A DNA stretch of 7,026 nucleotides from JBMNTU01 sp050945895 (GCA_050945895.1 JBMNTU010000105.1:1-7026); one strand, 5' to 3'. Positions 1 to 6,479 are shown, numbered from the stretch's first letter. A program made the numbers and translations. The notes: generated by a model not told the origin, from the sequence alone.

Positions 1-220
1 TGCCCCCTTCCACAACGGAATTCTTAATTAACTTCGGTGATTGAGGGTGCTGTATATTTTCGTGACCAAACGCTGTACTTTTCAGTTGACAAACACACCA
101 GGCACAGGTTTTTTTTATACGCACCACGCCTAATTCTGTTGTGTGCAGTTTGGCTATATTCGCAATCAAATCGTTTATTGTAAAGCACCCCCGTAAAATG
201 ATGTACTGCAATCAAAAATA

Positions 221-643
221 TTATTGCGCAATCTTTACCGCGATATCAATTTCCACATTTCCCTTGAGCATGGCCCACACGGGACAAACAGCATTCGCCG
301 CTTTTAAGGTCTGCCGTACTTCCGGCTCCGTCAGGTCAGTTGCCCTGATATCCAGTGTGACGTTCATTTTTTCTAATGCTTTGGGATGATTCTCTCGAAC
401 TTCACCGATCACCTGCACAGCAATTCCGTCTACGGTTTTCTGCATCTTGTGGCGCAGCAGGGTCAGCAGTGTTGTACTGACACAGGAACCAAAGCTGGCC
501 ATCAGAAGCTCAAGCGAAGTGTACCCTTTGCCTGTGCCCACGGGCGGGAAATAATCCACAATGATCTGCGGATTGTCACGAGCTGTTGTACTGAACATCG
601 CCTTATCGTCGAGTGATTGCAGTTTTACGGTCAAAGTATCCAT
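221..643 (-). CDS. OsmC/Ohr-family peroxiredoxin-like protein
   Basis: The product is a 140-residue cytosolic protein of the OsmC/Ohr family, which reduces organic hydroperoxides with a pair of cysteines. Both expected cysteines are visible: Cys54 in the helix segment ELLMASFGSC and Cys120 in NAVCPVW, at the usual spacing. Length is normal for the family. I chose the ATG at 643 because a run of six G sits 8 bases upstream (652-657); an in-frame extension to 688 would run into the preceding tetR gene and has no such site. The gene starts 22 bases after the tetR stop, so the two are probably co-transcribed from the promoter at 1254-1282. Whether it acts as an Ohr-type peroxidase or as a more general OsmC-like protein cannot be told from the sequence. 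No clear terminator hairpin follows the stop. Confidence 0.93.
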   Translation of the reverse strand: MDTLTVKLQSLDDKAMFSTTARDNPQIIVDYFPPVGTGKGYTSLELLMASFGSCVSTTLLTLLRHKMQKTVDGIAVQVIGEVRENHPKALEKMNVTLDIRATDLTEPEVRQTLKAANAVCPVWAMLKGNVEIDIAVKIAQ

Positions 644-665
644 AATATAAGCCCCCCATGTATGG

Positions 666-1220
666 CTATTTTGAATGTGCGGCCACATCGAATATCATGT
701 TGATCTCTGTGCGTATTTCGTCATCCGGTATGCATTCATCCAATAGAATGATGCGCAGGATGAGCGCCGTAATTGCGCGGCTGATGAATTTTGCCCATTG
801 CTTTGAACCGACAATATTGTGATATCTTTGCCAGCTGTTCTCGTATTCGCTTTGCTCCCAATCAAGTAACCGCTGCCTGCACGGGCCGCAGTCCTCAAAC
901 CCCAGCCAGGTTTTCATCGCCAGTCGGTAGATCAGGCGTTCGTCCTCTGTCAGGTGTTTTTTTTGAATGACCATTTGTGCCGCATATTCTTTTGCGTCCG
1001 CGTCGGCAGGCAATTGCTCCCACAAGCGCGGCACCAGTTCGGTAAATGCCTCGCCGACAATGCGGTCGTACAGCGTTTCTTTGTTTTCATAGTAATAATA
1101 AAGCGTCGGCATTTTACAGCCGGATAGTTTGCAAATATCCCGCAGCCCAGTGCCATGGTAGCCATGCTTATCAAATTGCTCTCTGGCGTGGAGTGCGATC
1201 TTATCCTTCATCTGTTCCAT
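666..1220 (-). CDS. TetR/AcrR-family transcriptional regulator
   Basis: The product is a 184-residue one-component repressor. Residues about 5-52 form the TetR DNA-binding domain: helix 1 with ALHAREQFDKHGYHGTGL, then the recognition region ending in the family hallmark PTLYYYYENKETLY. The rest is the all-helical ligand and dimer domain, which is too variable to predict a ligand. The ATG at 1220 has GGGGG 5 bases upstream (1226-1230); the ATG at 1232 lies inside the operator repeat and lacks a ribosome site. Unusual are the cysteines: Cys30 and Cys35 in the helix-turn-helix region, and a CGPC motif at 111-114. With an OsmC-like peroxidase 22 bases downstream, thiol or oxidant sensing is an attractive inference but is not shown. 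It probably represses its own promoter through the perfect inverted repeat at 1231-1258. Confidence 0.93.
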   Translation of the reverse strand: MEQMKDKIALHAREQFDKHGYHGTGLRDICKLSGCKMPTLYYYYENKETLYDRIVGEAFTELVPRLWEQLPADADAKEYAAQMVIQKKHLTEDERLIYRLAMKTWLGFEDCGPCRQRLLDWEQSEYENSWQRYHNIVGSKQWAKFISRAITALILRIILLDECIPDDEIRTEINMIFDVAAHSK

Positions 1221-1230
1221 ATATGCCCCC

Positions 1231-1258
1231 ATTCTATATATCGTTAGATATATAGAAT
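1231..1258. promoter_or_regulatory. probable TetR operator, perfect 12-bp inverted repeat
   Basis: The left arm ATTCTATATATC (1231-1242) and right arm GATATATAGAAT (1247-1258) are exact reverse complements around a GTTA spacer. The site lies directly upstream of the tetR start at 1220 and covers most of the -10 box and the expected transcription start of its promoter. Size and position fit autorepression by the adjacent TetR protein; binding itself is inferred. Confidence 0.82.
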
Positions 1259-1282
1259 AGCAAAATCATAGCTGCTTGTCAA
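1254..1282 (-). promoter_or_regulatory. sigma-A type promoter for tetR-osmC
   Basis: On the minus strand a consensus TTGACA (1277-1282) is separated by 17 bases from TATTCT (1254-1259). The -35 box contains the TGA stop codon of the upstream exporter gene (1279-1281), and the -10 box overlaps the right arm of the inverted repeat. The predicted start is near 1247, leaving a short leader of roughly 27 bases. Confidence 0.75.
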
Positions 1283-2484
1283 TCCGTAAAGCGCCTATCC
1301 CCTTTGCAACGTAATGCAATCAAAATCAGCGCCGCACCGGAGCCAACCATAATCCATTGCAGCGGAACCACATCCGCCAGCGGGCCGAAAACTGCCATGC
1401 CAATCGGTAAAAAGCCGGCATACATGGAACTTAACAGGCCAAATACGCGCCCTTGCATAGAGGGCTCCGCTTTTTCCTGAATCAGAGTGGTGGTTGCAGT
1501 CTGTACGGTGGTCAGCGCAATGCCGTACAGCAGCATAAGTCCCAAATAAAGAATAAAGTTTTGCGAAAGCCCCATGCCAATGGCAAGCGCGCCAAATACA
1601 GTAATCCCCAGGATCAATGTTTTTGTGCGGCTTTTGAACCCGCCCCAAATGCTCATCAGCAGGCCGCCTACTATCATACCGCCAAACCCGACCAACTCCA
1701 CCGCCGTTAAGTACCAATACGTATCGCCATAGATACGGCTGACGAGCAGCTGTGCAAGGAAGCCTGCCGGAACACACAGAAATATGAAAAGCCCGTAAAC
1801 GATCAGCAGCCTTCCAATGAGCTTGTCCGAAAACGCATACTTCACACCGATTTTCATATCGGCAAGCACCGATACCTTTTCCTTAGGCGGCTCATGCATG
1901 GGGATGAGCACGCAGGCAAGCAAGCCGATTCCAAGCGCCGCCGTAACAACGTCTATCATCAGCGTGGAGCGAAGTGTGCTGATGCTAAGAATAACCCCGG
2001 CAGCGGCAGGCGCGGCAAACTGAACCACCGATTGCATGGTGGCGTTGATGCCATTGTAGCGCATCAGTTTTTCTTCCGGCACAAGCTGGGGAATGACCGC
2101 GTTTACCGCCGGGGTCTGCACGCCCGCGCCAAGCGAGCGGATGACAGACATGATGAGCAATGCGCCCAGCAAAACCGGCTCTGCCGTGATATGGGGCATC
2201 ATCAGCATCATGGCAAAAGTCACCGCTGCAATGAGCGCATCCGCCCCGATGATCAACTTTTTGCGGCTATACCTGTCCGCCCATACGCCGCCCACAAAGG
2301 AAATCAGGAATTGCGGAAGATATGCGCAGATGGTAAACGCGGCAACCCACACCCCAGAGGATGTTTGAAGCGTTACATACCAGACGATTGCCATTTGCAC
2401 CAAGGTTGAGCCAAACAACGTAATGCTTTGGCTGATCAAAAACAGTATTGCCTTGTTTTTCCAGTTGCTTTGCTGCACGCTCAT
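1279..2484 (-). CDS. MFS efflux transporter, Mef-like
   Basis: The product is a 401-residue integral membrane protein of the major facilitator superfamily, probably with 12 membrane segments and working as a proton-driven exporter. The loop between segments 2 and 3 carries motif A (GGVWADRYSRKK, residues 65-76). The overall layout and stretches such as PAVNAVIPQLVPEEKL and MQGRVFGLLSSM resemble the macrolide exporter MefA and related drug/siderophore exporters as I remember them. The substrate cannot be read from the sequence, so a resistance label would be premature. Its ATG overlaps the stop of the upstream AraC-type gene in an ATGA, which suggests translational coupling. A GGAG is only 2 bases from this ATG, so the GTG two codons later (2478, spacing 8) is an alternative start. 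Composition is GC-richer than the methyltransferase region to the right. Confidence 0.94.
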   Translation of the reverse strand: MSVQQSNWKNKAILFLISQSITLFGSTLVQMAIVWYVTLQTSSGVWVAAFTICAYLPQFLISFVGGVWADRYSRKKLIIGADALIAAVTFAMMLMMPHITAEPVLLGALLIMSVIRSLGAGVQTPAVNAVIPQLVPEEKLMRYNGINATMQSVVQFAAPAAAGVILSISTLRSTLMIDVVTAALGIGLLACVLIPMHEPPKEKVSVLADMKIGVKYAFSDKLIGRLLIVYGLFIFLCVPAGFLAQLLVSRIYGDTYWYLTAVELVGFGGMIVGGLLMSIWGGFKSRTKTLILGITVFGALAIGMGLSQNFILYLGLMLLYGIALTTVQTATTTLIQEKAEPSMQGRVFGLLSSMYAGFLPIGMAVFGPLADVVPLQWIMVGSGAALILIALRCKGDRRFTD

Positions 2485-3368
2485 CGCTCCGGCGCTTTCT
2501 TCACCGCGCGCATTTCTATATATCCGCGTTCTCCGCGCGGTTCAAGCTGGATGCGGGGATTCGCGTCATCCCATTCATAGCCGATCAATTTTGGATCATA
2601 CTTGTCCATCGCATGTTCCAGTGCCACAATTGCTTCGCTGTAGTTCTCTTCCAAAAACGGCTCCCCCTGAAATACCAGATATTCCGCCGCAGGCAGAGCA
2701 ATCACGTCAAAACCTTCGGGAACAGCGCCGTCATAATCAGTATCAACCTCCACACCCTGCACATAGGTGGAGGTGCCGGGCTTTTTGTACTGTTCGGGCA
2801 GCCACAGGCACACCGGCTCCTTGCACAGGGAATCCATGCTGGTCAGCAAGCCCCATACATCGCACCCAACTTCCTCACAATATGCGAAATAGTCCTCGGC
2901 AGCCCTGCCGCGTTTGATGATTACCTTGCGCTCCGGCCTTTGCTGAAGCTGGATAAATACACTTTGTACATGATTCATGTCAAATGATTCCTTTCTTAGC
3001 TCTTTGAATTTTACGCCATATGGGATGAAAAGTGTGATGGGAACCTTTGTGCGCGCATATTCACCAGGATTGCACCCAAACTCCCGAAAAAACGCACGCT
3101 GATAGCCGTCCACGCTGCCAAAGCCAAGGTCGTATGCGGCGTCGGTCACGCGGCAATTCTCATTTTTCAGCCGCAATGCGGATTTTGACAGCCGCAGCCT
3201 GCGGATATACTCTGCAGGCGTCAGAATCGTATATTGGCGAAACAGCCGGTACGAATGCCACGGGGAGAACTTCGCCACCCGCGCAAGATCGGCCATAGTA
3301 ATCTCTTTTTCCAGATACGTTTCAATATATTCCTGCATCCTTTGGACTGCCATCGTTTGTTCCTTCAC
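2481..3368 (-). CDS. AraC-family regulator with GyrI-like C-terminal domain
   Basis: The product is a 295-residue transcription factor with the same domain order as Rob of E. coli. The N-terminal AraC DNA-binding domain (about 8-110) has two helix-turn-helix units: one around ADLARVAKFSPWHSYRLFRQ and one around VTDAAYDLGFGSVDGYQRAFFREFG, followed by the conserved NPGEY. The C-terminal part (about 130-290) reads as a GyrI-like/effector-binding domain, a fold that often binds bulky amphipathic drugs. I chose the GTG at 3368 because GGAGG (3376-3380) lies 7 bases upstream; the ATG at 3383 has no ribosome site, and an ATG at 3353 is another possibility. The stop overlaps the start of the exporter gene, so it probably activates this pump in response to a ligand. 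Activator rather than repressor is inferred from the family. Confidence 0.92.
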   Translation of the reverse strand: MKEQTMAVQRMQEYIETYLEKEITMADLARVAKFSPWHSYRLFRQYTILTPAEYIRRLRLSKSALRLKNENCRVTDAAYDLGFGSVDGYQRAFFREFGCNPGEYARTKVPITLFIPYGVKFKELRKESFDMNHVQSVFIQLQQRPERKVIIKRGRAAEDYFAYCEEVGCDVWGLLTSMDSLCKEPVCLWLPEQYKKPGTSTYVQGVEVDTDYDGAVPEGFDVIALPAAEYLVFQGEPFLEENYSEAIVALEHAMDKYDPKLIGYEWDDANPRIQLEPRGERGYIEMRAVKKAPER

Positions 3369-3692
3369 CTTTTCACCTCCCATCGTGTAAAGTCTACGTT
3401 ATCTCAAAAGAAATCTCTCGACTTTCCTTGCCATATTGGTTTCTCTAAGATACAACAACGCAAATTACGATGCTATTGTCGCCGCAGAGATAATAGGCAG
3501 AACCACGGCATTGTGCCTTAGAGAAAAAAACAATGGGCGATGCCGTCCCGGGCATGAGTGCGCCACCGGCTACCATCTCCCTATTGCTTATCTTCAAACT
3601 AACTTGACCCGAAGGCTTTTTGCATGGAAGGCCAACTAGACAATCTACCGTTGTTGCCAGTACAAAAATATCAAAAAAACAAGGCTTTCTTC
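3369..3692. other. gene-free stretch with a spaced inverted repeat
   Basis: This interval between the AraC-type gene and the methyltransferase gene contains no open frame I can assign. It must hold the promoter of the araC-exporter unit, but I see no good -35/-10 pair. Candidate regulatory patches are AAAGTC/GACTTT (3389-3394 and 3420-3425) flanking a direct repeat ATCTC (3401-3405, 3413-3417). It also carries the inverted repeat at 3440-3526 described separately. The methyltransferase gene ends into a T-rich minus-strand tract with no strong hairpin. Confidence 0.5.
3440..3526. repeat. imperfect 16-bp inverted repeat with 55-bp centre
   Basis: TTTCTCTAAG (3440-3449) is exactly repeated in inverse as CTTAGAGAAA (3517-3526). 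Counting inward to 3455 and 3511 the arms match at 14 of 16 positions (ACAA/TTGT after two mismatches). The centre is too long for an ordinary terminator and has no recognisable gene. It could be a remnant of a small transposable element or a regulatory structure; I cannot decide which. Confidence 0.45.
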
Positions 3693-4454
3693 TTATAGTT
3701 TTTTACCAATATAGAAAGCATATCCATAATATTGCTTATATTTTGAATACAGTTCCACCTCGCGTTGGTTGCCCATAGCAAATGCCTCTACAGTCTTATT
3801 TCCGCTATATTTTTCCAATAGTGCTTTCAATGCCGCGTCACGCGGAACAAAATAATGATCTGTCCAGCATTTTTCAGGCAGCATAAACGATGCGATAAAC
3901 TGGTACCCTGCTGCCTGCATTACCTCTATATTATGCCCAATTGTATCCAATTTGCTTCCGGCGTCCAGCCAAAACTTATCGACCTCCAAAGGATGCGCAT
4001 CGGCAAACCACGAGGGGCTTGTTACGGCAACATAGCCGCCTTTTTTAAGAAATGTATTCCAATAGCGTAATCCCTTTTCAAAACCTATATTATCGATTGC
4101 TCCTTCAGACCAAATCAGATCAAATTCTTCTTTTTGAAAAGGAAGGTCGTCCATAGAACCAACAAGCCCATTAATTTTTTCTTCCAAGTTTAACCGTTTG
4201 GCATTTTCGTTTAGTATATGGATAAAGTCGGGGAATAGATCTACACCGACAATGCTCCCTGCGAGATTTTGCGCAAGAACCATTGTTTGTCCGCCGTTTC
4301 CGCATCCTAAATCCGCTATACGATTAATTTTATCAATATTTTCAAGAAAACTTAACGCTTTGATTGTCATTTCGGGGCTACCAGGCCCTTGTCTTTCCAA
4401 GTCCTTATGAGCTTCAATCACCAAGTCAATCATGGATGGTTGTTTGTCTCCCAC
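3693..4454 (-). CDS. class I SAM-dependent methyltransferase
   Basis: The product is a 253-residue soluble Rossmann-fold methyltransferase. Motif I, which binds S-adenosylmethionine, is IADLGCGNGGQT (about 46-57). The acidic residue closing strand 2 is Asp72 in VGVDLFPDF, and further motifs are GSMDDLPFQKEEFDLIWSEG and GGYVAVTSPSWF. The acceptor substrate is unknown; the family includes small-molecule and ubiquinone/UbiE-like enzymes, and nothing here narrows it down. AGGAG (4462-4466) is 7 bases from a GTG at 4454 but only 1 base from the ATG at 4460, so I prefer the GTG; the difference is two residues. It appears to be a single-gene unit, with over 200 bases to the upstream reductase gene. 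Its DNA is clearly more AT-rich than the genes to its left, which hints at a separate origin. Confidence 0.92.
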   Translation of the reverse strand: MGDKQPSMIDLVIEAHKDLERQGPGSPEMTIKALSFLENIDKINRIADLGCGNGGQTMVLAQNLAGSIVGVDLFPDFIHILNENAKRLNLEEKINGLVGSMDDLPFQKEEFDLIWSEGAIDNIGFEKGLRYWNTFLKKGGYVAVTSPSWFADAHPLEVDKFWLDAGSKLDTIGHNIEVMQAAGYQFIASFMLPEKCWTDHYFVPRDAALKALLEKYSGNKTVEAFAMGNQREVELYSKYKQYYGYAFYIGKKL

Positions 4455-4491
4455 TATCATTCTCCTTTTTCATATATTACGATAACAACTA

Positions 4492-4518
4492 ATTATACAG
4501 TATATTGTGTATTTACAC
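4492..4518 (-). promoter_or_regulatory. probable methyltransferase promoter with two dyads
   Basis: A consensus minus-strand -10 box TATAAT lies at 4492-4497, about 40 bases upstream of the start codon. No good -35 box stands at the right distance (TGGTGT at 4515-4520). Two small perfect dyads overlap this area: TATACAGTATA (4494-4504) and GTGTATTTACAC (4507-4518). A strong -10, a poor -35 and nearby dyads suggest regulator control, which is an inference. Confidence 0.45.
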
Positions 4519-4662
4519 CAGCTACAGCATCCTCTGCCACGCTATCAATTGTTGCTTCGTACACATAAAAAGGCAAAACGTGAACAAGAAGCTTAATTTA
4601 TCCACTTTTCATATAAACGATACGCGCCTGTTACTGGCATTTTTTATTCCCGAATAGCAAAC

Positions 4663-5214
4663 TCAGACTTCGCGGCCCATTTTTTCAGCCTGCTCAAGCA
4701 CACCAGACTTCTCAATAGCCCCTTCATCGTCAACACCACCCGTCTGGATTACGCCGCGATCCTTCCACGACAAGAACTCTGTCATTCCTTCATACGTCGT
4801 GAGTACGGGTTTATACTGATCCTTGCTGGGGTCGCCGCCGCATACAAAGAAATAGCTTTCCTTTATGCCAAGCGGACGAAGGCCGCCGGATCCGGTGTAG
4901 GCATACAGCCGATCTATATACGCCTTCACCTGCGCAGGTACCGAAAACCAATAAAGCGGCGCCGTCATTAGCAGTACGTCGTGGTTTTCCATGAGCGCGG
5001 ATAATTCGGTGAAGTCATCATCGATTGAGCAGGCGCGCCCTTTGCTCCAGCAGGTATTGCATGCCGTGCACCCCTGTATCCTTTTGTTTCCCGCATTGTA
5101 TTTGGTCACACGATGCCCCGCGGCTTCGGCACCTTTAATAAACGCATCTGCCATTTTGTCGGTGTTTCCATTTTTCCTCGGACTCCCTGTCAAAACCAAA
5201 ACTTTCTTACCCAT
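4663..5214 (-). CDS. NAD(P)H-dependent FMN reductase, flavodoxin fold, with Cys4 motif
   Basis: The product is a 183-residue cytosolic flavoprotein of the NADPH-dependent FMN reductase/iron-sulfur flavoprotein superfamily. The N-terminal phosphate-binding loop LTGSPRKNGNT (8-18) binds FMN, and APLYWFSVPAQVKAYIDR is the second typical flavin-site segment. Four cysteines (49, 52, 55, 62) form C-x2-C-x2-C-x6-C, which resembles the compact cluster motif of iron-sulfur flavoproteins. Related reductases keep similar cysteines without a proven cluster. The start at 5214 is fixed by GGAGG (5223-5227) 8 bases upstream; longer in-frame starts would place that site inside the gene. It is divergent from an hxlR gene, a common arrangement in which the regulator controls a flavin-dependent quinone or nitro reductase. 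Reduction of electrophiles or quinones is a fair guess, not a proof. Confidence 0.92.
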   Translation of the reverse strand: MGKKVLVLTGSPRKNGNTDKMADAFIKGAEAAGHRVTKYNAGNKRIQGCTACNTCWSKGRACSIDDDFTELSALMENHDVLLMTAPLYWFSVPAQVKAYIDRLYAYTGSGGLRPLGIKESYFFVCGGDPSKDQYKPVLTTYEGMTEFLSWKDRGVIQTGGVDDEGAIEKSGVLEQAEKMGREV

Positions 5215-5273
5215 TGATGTATCCTCCATTACATATGTCATATTTCCGACACCCATTTTCATGAAGTATTCGG

Positions 5274-5302
5274 TTGACTATTTATTGTACGTTTATTATA
5301 CT
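5274..5302 (+). promoter_or_regulatory. sigma-A type promoter for hxlR
   Basis: TTGACT (5274-5279) and TATACT (5297-5302) are separated by exactly 17 bases. The predicted start is near 5309, giving a leader of about 77 bases that contains the dyad at 5345-5360. Confidence 0.75.
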
Positions 5303-5322
5303 ATGTATTAAAAGAGATTCAA
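5295..5322 (-). promoter_or_regulatory. sigma-A type promoter for the FMN reductase
   Basis: On the minus strand a consensus TATAAT (5295-5300) has TTGAAT (5317-5322) 16 bases upstream; CTTGAA with 17 bases is an alternative reading. This -10 box shares four base pairs with the -10 box of the opposing hxlR promoter, so polymerase cannot open both at once. Confidence 0.65.
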
Positions 5323-5344
5323 GTACGCAGATGTTTTTAACTTA

Positions 5345-5360
5345 GTATTGTGTACAATAC
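5345..5360. promoter_or_regulatory. probable HxlR operator, 7-2-7 dyad
   Basis: GTATTGT and ACAATAC are exact inverted arms around GT. The dyad sits in the hxlR leader, about 36 bases after the predicted hxlR start and upstream of the reductase promoter. Related half-sites on the minus strand, GTACAATA (5283-5290) and GTATAATA (5294-5301), overlap the reductase promoter. Binding by the adjacent HxlR protein is inferred. Confidence 0.65.
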
Positions 5361-5385
5361 CAACCCGAAGCAGGAGGGCATACAG

Positions 5386-5748
5386 ATGGGGCAATCGATA
5401 ACGTTTGAGGAATATGTAAAAATTGCATGCGAAAGCGCGACAGCATCCGGAGCCTGCCCTGTCACAGCGCTGATCCAGATGCTGCAGGGTAAATGGAAAA
5501 GCCAGGTTCTTTACGCGATGAGTCTAAACGATACGCTCCGGTTTGGCGAACTCAAAAAGGAAGTGCCCGGCATCACAAACACAATGCTTACAGCAACGCT
5601 TCGAGAGCTGGAGGCAGACGGGCTGATCCACAGGGAGCAATTCAACGAAATTCCCCCGCATGTCGAATATTCTTTAACCGAGAAAGGTAAAAACCTTTTT
5701 CCGGTTTTTTATGAGATGCTAAAGTGGGGGCTGCAATACGCCGAATAG
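5386..5748 (+). CDS. HxlR-family winged-helix transcriptional regulator
   Basis: The product is a 120-residue dimeric DNA-binding protein of the HxlR family. The family core is plain: CPVTALIQMLQGKWKSQVLY, then the winged helix with LRFGELKKEVPGITNTMLTATLRELEADGLI and the wing VEYSLTEKG. Two N-terminal cysteines (15 and 24) are present; in YodB and HypR of Bacillus, N-terminal cysteines sense quinones, diamide or hypochlorite, so thiol sensing is plausible. The ATG at 5386 follows GGAGGG (5373-5378) at a good distance; an upstream in-frame start at 5350 lies within the dyad. It is divergent from the FMN reductase gene, its most likely target, and probably controls its own expression from the dyad in its leader. 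The YjbR-type gene follows 65 bases downstream on the same strand. Confidence 0.95.
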   Translation: MGQSITFEEYVKIACESATASGACPVTALIQMLQGKWKSQVLYAMSLNDTLRFGELKKEVPGITNTMLTATLRELEADGLIHREQFNEIPPHVEYSLTEKGKNLFPVFYEMLKWGLQYAE

Positions 5749-5813
5749 AAGATTGGCTGAGGGCCGGTGCCGCAGATTCATTGATGCCAGTAAACGCTAT
5801 ATAGGAGAAGAGG

Positions 5814-6479
5814 ATGGCGGATCGTTATTTCCAAAACAAAAAGCGGAATCCCACAAAATTGCTTTCCTTTGGGTTTATAAAAAATGAAGGCAGGTACCTA
5901 TATTCTACAGAGATTGCAGAGAGCCAATTTGTGATGTATGTTGCTATCACAGAAGAAGGCCGCGTCTATACGAAAGTTGTAGACCCCCTAAGCGGCGATG
6001 AATATGTACTGCACCATTCTGCCGGTGCCGGCGGAGCCTTTGTCGGCATGGTGAAGGCAGATTATGAAACAGTACTTCTTGAAATTGCCCAAAAATGCTT
6101 TGAGCCGGACGTGTTCAAAAGCGATTATGCCCAAAAAGTCATTTCCCACGTGCGGGAGGTATATGGCAGTGAGCCGGAGTTTCTTTGGGAAAAATTCCCG
6201 GGTAACGCTGTTTTCAGGCGGCAAGATACACATAAGTGGTATGGCGCGTTGCTAACTGTTTCTAAACAAAAGCTCGGACTGGACTCCAACGAAGCCATCG
6301 AAATAATTGATTTGCGCGCTCGCCCCGACGATATTGATTCCATGGTGGATCACAAAAAGTATTTCCCCGGCTACCACATGAACAAAAAGCATTGGTATAC
6401 GATGTGCCTAGACGGCACTGTTCCAATAGAAGAAATCTGTGAGCGGATCGCGAACAGCTACGAGCTGGCAATAAAATAA
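5814..6479 (+). CDS. YjbR/MmcQ-family protein with extra N-terminal domain
   Basis: The product is a 221-residue soluble protein. The C-terminal half (about 105-220) matches the YjbR/MmcQ (DUF419) family, known from structures as a double-wing, possibly DNA-binding fold. Marks are FPGNAVFRRQDTHKWYGALL (128-147), IEIIDLRARPDDID and the closing signature FPGYHMNKKHWYTMCLDG (184-201). E. coli YjbR is about 118 residues, so residues 1-98 are additional; they read as a mixed alpha/beta domain with YLYSTEIAESQFVMYVAIT and GRVYTKVVDPLSGDEYVLH, which I cannot name. The start is supported by AGGAG (5803-5807) 6 bases upstream. No specific function is established for the family. Position after hxlR suggests co-transcription, and a terminator follows at once. 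Confidence 0.92.
   Translation: MADRYFQNKKRNPTKLLSFGFIKNEGRYLYSTEIAESQFVMYVAITEEGRVYTKVVDPLSGDEYVLHHSAGAGGAFVGMVKADYETVLLEIAQKCFEPDVFKSDYAQKVISHVREVYGSEPEFLWEKFPGNAVFRRQDTHKWYGALLTVSKQKLGLDSNEAIEIIDLRARPDDIDSMVDHKKYFPGYHMNKKHWYTMCLDGTVPIEEICERIANSYELAIK

Noticed and set aside
84..120. TTGACA at 86-91 with a T8 tract, as a promoter or terminator
   Set aside because: No -10 box lies at 16-18 bases (TTTATA is 22 away), no gene follows on the plus strand, and no stable hairpin precedes the T run.
24..215. Minus-strand open frame of 63 residues after osmC
   Set aside because: It starts with TTG, has no ribosome binding site and shows no recognisable domain, so it reads as chance.
3384..3400. GTA/TAC half-sites in the araC leader as a MerR-type promoter
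   Set aside because: The dyad is short, has no correctly spaced -35/-10 pair, and no MerR gene is present.
3436..3639. Plus-strand open frame of 67 residues across the inverted repeat
   Set aside because: It starts with TTG, has no ribosome site and no recognisable motif; the inverted repeat explains the local structure better.
4626..4648. GCC...GGC followed by a T run as a plus-strand terminator
   Set aside because: The stem is only three base pairs and no plus-strand gene ends before it.
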